NCBI RefSeq assembly: GCF_019279795.1
Contig: NC_056748.1
Span: 613,259,200 to 613,323,199 of the forward strand
Direction of reading: 5' to 3'
DNA length: 64,000 nucleotides
Source of the DNA: Protopterus annectens
Lineage: Eukaryota > Chordata > Ceratodontiformes > Protopteridae
The notes beneath the pieces were generated by a model, which was not told the DNA's origin, did not search any database, and worked only from the letters and a program-made list of their open reading frames with translations. Of this stretch, positions 56,516 through 64,000 are shown piece after piece; positions within the stretch are counted from its first letter, which is position 1; every line of letters begins with the position of its first letter. The position numbers and the translations under genes were made by a program.

Positions 56516-58509
56516 TTGTCCTGAGTGACCGGTGTTCCACACCTGAAGTCAACGCCTCATTGGTCTGATCTGACCATAATCTAATTACCCTACATATCCA
56601 CATTCTGCCCCCACCCCCATTAAGGAAACCATGTTAAAAAATATCTCCAAAGACAACTTCATGATTCTTAAGACAGAAGTGGTGAACTTCAGGACACCCA
56701 TGCAGATGGACAATATAGTTACGACTACTGAATCCTACACAATTGCACTTTATAAGCACTTATATGAGTGCATGGATCGTGCTATCCCAAACAGAACCAA
56801 GACGCTATCCTCCAAGGAAAGGAAGCCAATCTGGTGGTCCCCTGCCATAAACAAACTGCACAACAGAAGGAAGAAGCGGTTGCCAAAGAGGGTAAAACCC
56901 ATGAGTGGAGGAGTTCCCTGGTCAGCCTCAGTAAGAAGCTGCGATCCCTGAGAAAATCCTCCAAAGCTAGTTATGAAAACAAAATCGCCACTGATTCTAA
57001 AGACAACCACAAAGCATTCTATAGCTATGTCAAGAATCACAATGGTAACACTCAGATCTGCTCTGAGTTACAGCACAATGGCACTAAATATACAGACCCA
57101 ACTGATATTGCCAACATCCTGGCAGATAGGATCAGTGCTAACTTTACCCCCCTCTCACCCATGAAAGAGCCCATCTCTATACCGGAAGAATGCAAAGTTG
57201 CTGTCATCATGGCTGCACAGGTCAAAACCACTCTCCAAAGCCAGGAACACAGCATCCATGGGACCAGAAAACATCCCAGGCTGCGTTCTACATGAACTAC
57301 AGAACGAACTGGCACCACACCTAAGTACCATGTTCAATCATAGCCTCACCTCAGGCTTTGTGCCTGCTGAATGGTGCACAGCGACTGTTATCCCACTACA
57401 CAAGGGGGAAGCCACCATGGACCCCGGGAACTAGCGTCCCATTAGCCTGATGAGCCTGGTCTGCAAGGCCATGGAACGTATCATCATGGAACTTATAAAC
57501 AAAGACATTGGCAATCTCCAAACTCTGGACCACAACCATTTTGGGTTTGTAAAAGGCAGATCATATCACCTAAACCTGATAGACTTCTTTGAAGCAGTCA
57601 CCAAAGTCATAGACAAGGGTAAGGTGGTTCACACAGCCTATCTAGATCTTGCCAAGGCTTTTGACACCATCCCTCACTCTGGAATTATAGATAAACTCAC
57701 TAAACTAGGTATAAATCCCTATGTCACAAGATGGGTTGCCAACTGGCTCACTGACAGAACCCACACTGTGAAAGTAGCCGACTCCAAGTCCGACTTCAGA
57801 CCAGTGACAAGTGGAGTACCACAGGGTTCAGTCCTGTGCTGTTTGGTATCTACTTCCCTGAAGTAACACAGAAGGTCTTTGGCTAATGAAGTTCCCAGAT
57901 GACTGCAAACTAGGAGCCATAATCGAAACTACTAACGATGTGGACAAAAGGGCCTCACTGAGACAGATGCCTGGTGTCAAAGCCATGGCCTCAAGCTCAA
58001 TGCCAAAAAGTGCATTGTCATCCCCTTTGTTAAAAACTCTGTACCCATGAACTACAACATAGGCGGTGGTATACTTAACACTGAAAGTGTGATAAGAGAC
58101 CTTGGGACACAGGTGGTCAGTAGACTCTTCTTTGATAATCACATCACCACAGTAGTCAGGAAATCCTTAGACGTGGCACACCTCATCACAAAAGGTTTCT
58201 CATGCAGAAAAAAAAGAGGCCATTGTTCCCCTCTACTCATCACTCATTAGATCCATTATAGAGTACAATGTCCCTTTTGGTATGTACCTCACGAGACATC
58301 TACAACAACTGGAAAGCCCGCAGAAATACCTCTCAAAGAGGATGAGCAGCCTCAAATACATGCCCTACACAGACTGTCTCAAAACACTCCAGCTTTACTC
58401 TGTTGCATATCGCCTACTCAGAGGTGATCTCTGCCTAACATACAAAGCTATGTCAAACACAGAGCTGTTGGACATGCTCCACTTAAAGAAATCCCAATCT
58501 CTCTGAGCT
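56516..58509 (+). pseudogene. CR1-5 ORF2 (RT part)
   Basis: KSSKASYENKIATDSKD and NHKAFYSYV (about 56960-57030), a frameshift near 57200, FGFVKGRSYHLNLIDFFEAV, HTAYLDLAKAFDTIPHS (motif A), SGVPQGSVL (B), then KFPDDCKLGA, where the FADD box has become FPDD (about 57893). TAG at 57433-57435 replaces the Tyr of NYRPISL. Further shifts at about 57835 and 57950. It cannot encode an enzyme. Confidence 0.85.
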
Positions 58510-61205
58510 TCGGCCCCAAAACCCAGACCAAAATACGAAAGGAGGGGGTGTATCCATTTTCATAAAGGATACCCACACCTCCAAGTTAGTGGCACAGCAC
58601 GAGGCCTCGGAAGACCATCCAAGTGCAACTAACAGTAGGCAAAGCTGCTTATCAGATCGTAGCCTGCTACAGATTGCCTACCTTCTCTCAGGACCCTCAC
58701 TCAGCATGCCTGAGAACACTGGAAAATATAAAGGTCCTACCAAACACCATGACATTAGGAGATTTCAACTACCCCAAACATTGACTGGGAGAATTACTCA
58801 AGTACAAACTCCTTTGCCCAATGCTTCTTAGAGTTTATAAACTCAAATGCCCTGGAACAGCTGGTCACCACGCCCAGTAGAGGTGACAACATACTGGACC
58901 TGATCATCACCAACATGGGGGATTAGTGTTCCACACCAGAGGTAAACCCCTTGCTGGTAAGATCAGATCAAAAAGTAATCACATCCCGACCCAACCTCCA
59001 GTCAAGGAAACCACTGTGAAAGACTTTTTCAAAAGCAAACTTCACACTTCTCAAGACCGAAGTGGAAAGTTTCAAAGCCCCCTTGCTACAGGATAATGCT
59101 ATCCAATCCACAGAATCTTTTACAAGTGCATTATATGAGCATCTACAGGGATGCATGGATCGAGCCATCCTGAGTAAAACCAAGACTCACTCCTCCAGAA
59201 AGAGGAAACCAGTCTGGTGGTCCTTGGCCATAAATAAGCTATACAACAGAAGGAGGAAACTACTACATGATAGAGCAAAATTCCAAAAAGGCATCACTGA
59301 TCATTATTAGCAAGAAACTACGATCGCTCATAAAATCATCCAAGGCCAGTTTCTAAAGGAAAATTGCCAAGGAATCTAAAGATAACCACAAAGCCTTCTT
59401 TAGCTATAGCAAACATTTAGGTGGCAACTCTCAGATATGCTTTGAGCTACTGCAAAATGGCAAAAAATACACTGAACCAACTGACATTGCCAACATCCTG
59501 GTGGACAAGTTTAGTGCAAACTTCATCCCCCCCCCTCACCCCCAAAAGGCCCTGTGTCCATCCCAGAAGAATGCAGAGCCCTGGACATCATGGACATGCA
59601 GGTAAAAACAGCCCTCTCCAAAGCTAAGAACACAGCACCAATGGGACTGGATGGTGTCCCAGGCTGCATCTTACATGAGCTCCAAAAAGAACTAAACCCT
59701 CACCTAAATTCACTGTTCAGACTCGGCCTTACCACAGGCTATGTACCCAAAGAATGGTGTACAGCAACAGTCACCCCGCTCCACAAAGGTGGTGCCACAA
59801 CAGAACCTGGGAACTATCGCCCTATAAGCCTGACCAGCCTGGTCTGCAAGGCTATGGAGCGAATTATCATGGAACTCATAAACAGAGACATTGGGAAGCT
59901 CCAGACACTGGACCTTACCCAATTCGGCTTTGTTAAAGGCAGATTCTGCCTCCTAAACCTAGTTGACTTCTTTGAAACAGTTACCAAGGCCATAGATGAA
60001 GGGAAGGTAGTTCACAGAGCCTACCTGGACCTCACTAAGGCCTTTGAACACCATTCCCCACTCTGGCATCATAGATAAGTTTACCAGCTTGAACATTAGC
60101 CCCTATGTCACGGGATGGGTGGCCAACTGGCTTATGAATAGAACACACATGGTCAGAGTTGCGGGTGCCATGTCCGAAACTAAGCCAGTCACAAGTGGCA
60201 TCACACATGTCTCGATCCTGGGACCCCTCCTGTTCAATATATACTTCTCTGAGGTACAGGCAAGCATGGGAGGACTATGGCTGACCAAGTTCGCAGATGA
60301 CTGCAAACTGGGGGCCATAATAGACTCTCTGGCTGACCCAGACATCCTCCAGAAGGGTCTTACACAGATACCTGGTGTCAAAACTATGTCCTCAAGCTGA
60401 ATGCCAAAAAATGCATAGTCATCCCCTTTGGAAAATGCAAAGTGCCCATGAATTACCACATAGGTGGTAATCCACTAGGTACGGAAAATGTAATTAGGGA
60501 CCTGGGGACCCAAGTAGATGGTAACCTCTCCTTTGATAATCACATTGCCAAAGTGGTTACATATTCCTTCTATGTAGCCCACCTAATCACAAAAGGGTTC
60601 ACCTCTAGATCAAGAGAAGTCATTGTGCCCCTCTACTCATCACTCATTAGGCCCATAATAGAGTACAGTGCCCCATTTGGTATGTACCTTAATTGGCACA
60701 TGCAACAGCTGGTAAGACCACAGAAGTACCACACCAAGAGGATCATGGGCCTCAAAGAGATGCCCTATGCAGCTCAACTGAAGAAACTCCAGCTCTACTT
60801 GGTTGCTTACTGCCTCCTCAGAGGTGATCTATGCCTGATGTATAAGGCCATTTCCAACCCAGAATTAATGGACATGCTCCACCTCAAGAAAAACAAATCT
60901 CTTAGAGCCACACACTCCAGTGAATTAAACCTCAGCAAAGCAATAAACAGGATGTGCTGGCAGGATAGATTCCTGTCCCAGAGACTTCCCTCGCTCTGGA
61001 ACAGAATCCCAGTTGATGTTAGGCAGAGCCCTTTGCAGACTCTCTTCAAGAGGAATCTTGACAAGTGGATGGGAAATTGTAAATTTACTCCTGGGATCAC
61101 TTCAGTGCCCCTGCTAGACAGAGGCCCAGGAAACTAATTTAAAAGGGAGGTGAAAGCCAACACATTCTGTCTAGGCTTATAAATGCCCTTGGGCAGATAG
61201 CCTAG
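58510..61205 (+). mobile_element. CR1-6: CR1 LINE (+) inside CR1-5
   Basis: 5'-truncated in the endonuclease (TTCGGCCCCAAAACCCAGAC). RT is recognisable throughout: GLDGVPGCILHELQKEL, YRPISLTSLVCKAMERIIMEL, FGFVKGRFCLLNLVDFFETV, RAYLDLTKAF, SGITHVSILGPLLFNIYFSEV, KFADDCKLGA (catalytic FADD intact, about 60290), SREVIVPLYSSLIRPIIEYS, stop at 61135-61137, then a short 3' UTR ending TAGCCTAGTACCTGCC. Frameshifts near 59310, 60045 and 60395. It is the best-preserved CR1 RT here. Confidence 0.87.
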
Positions 61206-61790
61206 TACCTGCCTATGAACCTACATGCTCTAGGGACCTAAACCTTGTCACCACAATAAACAGAACATGCCGGAGGGATGGATTCCAGTCCCAGAGACTT
61301 GACATACTCCAGAATAAACTACTTATCTATATCAAACAAAGCTCCTCATTAGCACCCTTCAAGAAAAATCTTGATTGGATGGGAAATAGGAAATTCACCC
61401 TGGGGATCACTTCTGTGTCTCTGCTTGACAGTGGCACAGGAAAATAAATTTCTTGGGTGGCAAAAGCCAGGGTACCTTTTTGGCTGGGTTTGTATAGGCC
61501 CCAGGGCCGATAGCCTAGTCCCTACCTATGAACCTTTGAGCCTTGCCTAAAAAAGGTAATATGGGGACAGCAAGAGCCTTGGCCAGTATTCAGAAGCATA
61601 GGGGCGGCAGATGCAAACCATCTGTAATGAAGCAACAATGCTTGTCTATCACGTCTTCACAGGTAGACAGAGACTGGATCCCCTTTGAATGATATCAGAA
61701 GCTCAGCCAATTGTTGAAGTCTATCATCTTTCTGTTCTATTGCAGTATCATGTAGGTGAAGGTAAGATGCTACTCAAGGTTTGACACTGT

Positions 61791-61985
61791 GTGTGCCAGC
61801 ATGTGGTGCATCAACCCATATATGATATGTTCATGGCCTATGCATACAATACACTCACAATATACCTAGTATGATAAGCCTGCTGAGGTTAGAAAATGTG
61901 AAAAAAAAAACCTTTGTGTAGACTGTCAGCAAGTAATGTCTGTATTGCACCCTGTAACTCCATATTGCTTGCTGAAGTGTAAAGA
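61791..61985. other. Short spacer, nothing recognised
   Basis: Sequence between the CR1-4 ORF1 fragment and the 220-bp satellite, with no gene. An A10 run lies near 61901. Confidence 0.5.
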
Positions 61986-62940
61986 AGTACTTAGTTTGGA
62001 TTAATAACACCGCACTTGCCAACTGTGTGTCTCTCTCTCTCTCTCTCTCTCCCTGGGGAAGAGCAACCTTTTGGAGACTATTCACACACCTTAAAAGTGG
62101 TATACTCATCTTTGTCAAGTCTCATGATGTCACCATCCTACAAATATACCTGTGGAAAGGTGAAATCCCAGTAATGTGTATAGTGTGTTGTGTAAATGCG
62201 TACTGCTGTAATATCATAATGTAGTTAGGTAGGGGTTTGAATCCTGCACTTGCCAACTGTGTCTCTCTCCCTGGGAAGGAGCAACCTTTTTGGAGACTAC
62301 TCATACCCCTTAAAAGTGGTATACTCATCTTTGTCAAGTCTGATGTCACCAACCTACAAATATACCTGTGGAAAGGTGAAATCCCAATAATGTGTATAGC
62401 GTGTTGAGTAAATGCGTACTGCTGTACTATCAATGTAGTTAGGTAGGGGTTTGAATCCTGCACTTGCTAACTGTGCGAGTGTGTGCGTGTCTTCCTGGGG
62501 AGGAGCAACCTTTTTGGAGACTACTCATACCCCTTAAAAGTGGTATACTTATATTTGTCAAGTCTGATGATGTCACCAACCTACAAATATACCTGTCGAA
62601 AGGTGAAATCCCAGTAATGTGTATAGCGCGTCATGTAAATGCATACTGCTGTAGTATCATAATGTAGTTAGGTAGGGGTTTGAATCCTGCACTTGCCTAC
62701 TGTATGTGTGTGTCTCCCAGGAAAGGAGTAACCTTTTTGGAGACTACTCACACCCCTTAAAAGTGGTATACTCATCTGTCAAGTCTGATGATGTCATCAA
62801 CCTACAAACATACCTGTGTAAAAGTGAAATCCCAGTAATATGTATAGCATGTCATGTAAATGCACACTGCTGTAGTATTATAATGTAGTTAGGAAAGAGT
62901 TTGAATCTCGCACTTGCTGACTGTGTGTGTGTGTGTGTGT
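61986..62940. repeat. Tandem repeat, about 220-bp unit, 4 to 4.5 copies
   Basis: The word GTTAGG(T/A)A followed by GGGTTTGAATCCTGC starts at 62224, 62438, 62667 and 62888 (spacing 214, 229, 221). Each unit also has GAGCAACCTTTTTGGAGAC, CCTTAAAAGTGGTATACTC, a conserved GATGTCACCAACCTAC and AAAGGTGAAATCCCA. A (TC)n or (TG)n run varies in length near each unit start. GGGTTTGAATCC resembles a pol III B box. Short ORFs recur once per unit but are not convincing genes. Confidence 0.9.
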
Positions 62941-63099
62941 CTGTGCTCCAGGTGTGTGACACCATTGGCCAATGTGGAGTGGGTTTTTGATTTTTCTAGT
63001 GTATGACATATCACAATGACAACTTTATGTGCATTACACATGTAAGGTAGCTATGGGGCAAATCCATATACATACATGTGACCTCAAATATTTCATAGG

Positions 63100-64000
63100 T
63101 GGGTACTCTTCTTTCTCCATGAACGCATGTGTTATCTTTGCCATAGTGTGCTGGTGCTTTCCAGACCTTAGGTCACTTCTGTATGCTTGTGACAAGCTTA
63201 GCCACTGCAGTGATCCCTGGGCTACATCTTCGGTTTCACATCCACTCATCAAGGTTTCTATTGAAGAGTGTGAGTGAGGGTTTATGCTTGAGGTATATTT
63301 GAAACCTATTTCAAAGCAAGCAAAGTCTGGTAAAGATGACTAATCATTATAGGTATGCAACAACCTCTGTGGATCTGCATGCAAACCCTTTATTGCTTAT
63401 GTGCTCCACAGAGGGTTTTCCAAAACCCTTTGGTAATGTGATCATCAAAGGAGAGATGACAACACATGGCTCTATGTATACATTAGTACCTGTTCCACAT
63501 TTTGGGGGCTATTACCTATGTACTCTGGGGATACTTTGTTTTCTAAAAGTGGATATCTATGCTTTCTTAGGCTTATAGCTTTACAGCATGAGTTTGACAC
63601 CAGGTATCTGTCTGTATGATACCCTTTTGGAGGATGTGTGTGTCATCTGGAGAATAAAGTATAACCCCCAGTATGCATTGTCATCAAACGTGGGCAGACA
63701 TATCCCTAATGTGTTTGTGTGTACCTAAGCAAGCTATATGCCAAACAGGAGTGGTCCCAGGACTGAGTGCAGGTGAATACCACTTATTACTGGCATAAAA
63801 TAGTACATGGAGGCTGCAAATGTTACTGTGTCTCCTACATCTGTGTGTCAGTTGTCAAGCCATCATCTAATAATCGTTTATCATCAGTCTGTTGAGGTTA
63901 TGTATAATACTAATATGTGGGACGGGTATGAATTGCTGGTGAGCTATAGCTTGGCTGTGTTGACCTACCTTCCCTCACCTATAGCCTTGTTGACTGGCTT
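63100..64000 (-). pseudogene. CR1-9: CR1 LINE RT remnant, continuing outside window
   Basis: Minus strand. AGCCACTGCAGTGATCCCTGGG and CACTCATCAAGGTTTCTATTG correspond to the ORF2 C-terminus of CR1-2 and CR1-4 (18040-18100, 54850-54920). Further on, TATGCCAAACAGGAGTGGTCCC matches the RT motif B region (compare 18897-18925). Severely decayed, running off the right edge. Confidence 0.7.

Larger units (their letters stand above)
56516..61533 (+). mobile_element. CR1-5: CR1 LINE (+) inside CR1-4, interrupted by CR1-6
   Basis: Starts at the end of the endonuclease (SLVRSDHNLI-like, about 56555), runs through RT to 58509, is cut by CR1-6, and resumes at 61206 (CTACATGCTCTAGGGACC) to its own 3' signature GATAGCCTAGTCCCTACC near 61525. 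The junction words CTCTGAGCT and CTACATGCTC are contiguous in the uninterrupted copy CR1-2, which proves the nesting. Confidence 0.8.
54760..61790 (-). mobile_element. CR1-4: CR1 LINE (-) interrupted by CR1-5
   Basis: Right to left: ORF1 esterase C-terminal fragment 61790-61534 (counterpart of 20817-21060), interruption by CR1-5 (61533-56516), inter-ORF and endonuclease N-terminal region 56515-56249, an internal deletion at about 56240-56249 that removes the rest of the endonuclease and the RT N-terminus, RT segments 56238-55960 and 55869-55600 (SGVHQGSVLGSLLF-type; ADD box decayed), thumb 55101-54832, and a 3' end near 54760. Heavily decayed. Confidence 0.75.

Noticed and set aside
61216-61533. 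Separate CR1 3'-end fragment
   Set aside because: It continues CR1-5 exactly where CR1-6 interrupts it, judged by the contiguous sequence in CR1-2, so it is not an independent insertion.
61986-62940. Possible CRISPR-like array or repeated small genes
   Set aside because: Repeats are long (about 220 bp), contiguous and diverged, with no unique spacers. This is a eukaryotic satellite.

Overview
The window is a stretch of a repeat-swollen animal genome, almost certainly a vertebrate. No host gene was recognised. Nearly all of it is transposable elements: DIRS-type tyrosine-recombinase (YR) retrotransposons of two lineages, CR1-clade LINEs, a Penelope-like element (PLE), a PIF/Harbinger transposase, an L1 ORF1 remnant, tRNA-derived SINE pieces, satellites and palindromes. 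DIRS plus CR1 plus PLE plus Harbinger suggests a large-genome vertebrate such as a salamander, caecilian or lungfish. The species cannot be fixed from the sequence alone.

Layout. 1-4974: DIRS copy A (left end outside the window). 5490-6540: L1 ORF1 remnant. 6843-12428: DIRS copy B, the best preserved, with an intact Gag. 12429-14525: no gene, one foldback. 14526-17335: old CR1-1 (-). 17336-17756: DIRS 3' remnant. 17930-33566: CR1-2 (-), whose ORF1 is split by DIRS copy C (21483-33305); C's gag is itself split by DIRS copy D (22441-28702, a different lineage). 33567-37951: non-coding with simple repeats. 37952-43503: DIRS copy E. 44449-48415: PLE (-) with two direct pseudo-LTRs. 49591-50640: Harbinger transposase pseudogene. 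52190-54290: CR1-3 (+), interrupted by a 451-bp PLE-derived palindrome that has a 15-bp target duplication and a candidate hammerhead ribozyme. 54300-54520: a second palindrome. 54760-61790: a three-level CR1 nest (CR1-4 minus, holding CR1-5 plus, holding CR1-6 plus). 61986-62940: about 220-bp tandem repeats. 63100-64000: CR1-9 (-), running off the window.

The DIRS copies share one plan: inverted terminal repeat with TATA box, Gag with three CxxC pairs, overlapping Pol (RT, RNase H, methyltransferase-like), overlapping YR in the -1 frame, an internal complementary region (ICR) matching both outer termini, then the right inverted repeat. The ICR gives the element ends to within a base or so. 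In the two nested insertions, removing the element restores the host sequence or reading frame with no target duplication, as expected for recombinase-mediated insertion.

Nearly every coding region is damaged, so these are mostly fossils. The points most worth follow-up are the candidate hammerhead ribozyme at the centre of the PLE palindrome, the copy-specific co-variation of ICR and termini, the apparent G|TTT insertion preference, and the excess of C-to-T type nonsense changes.
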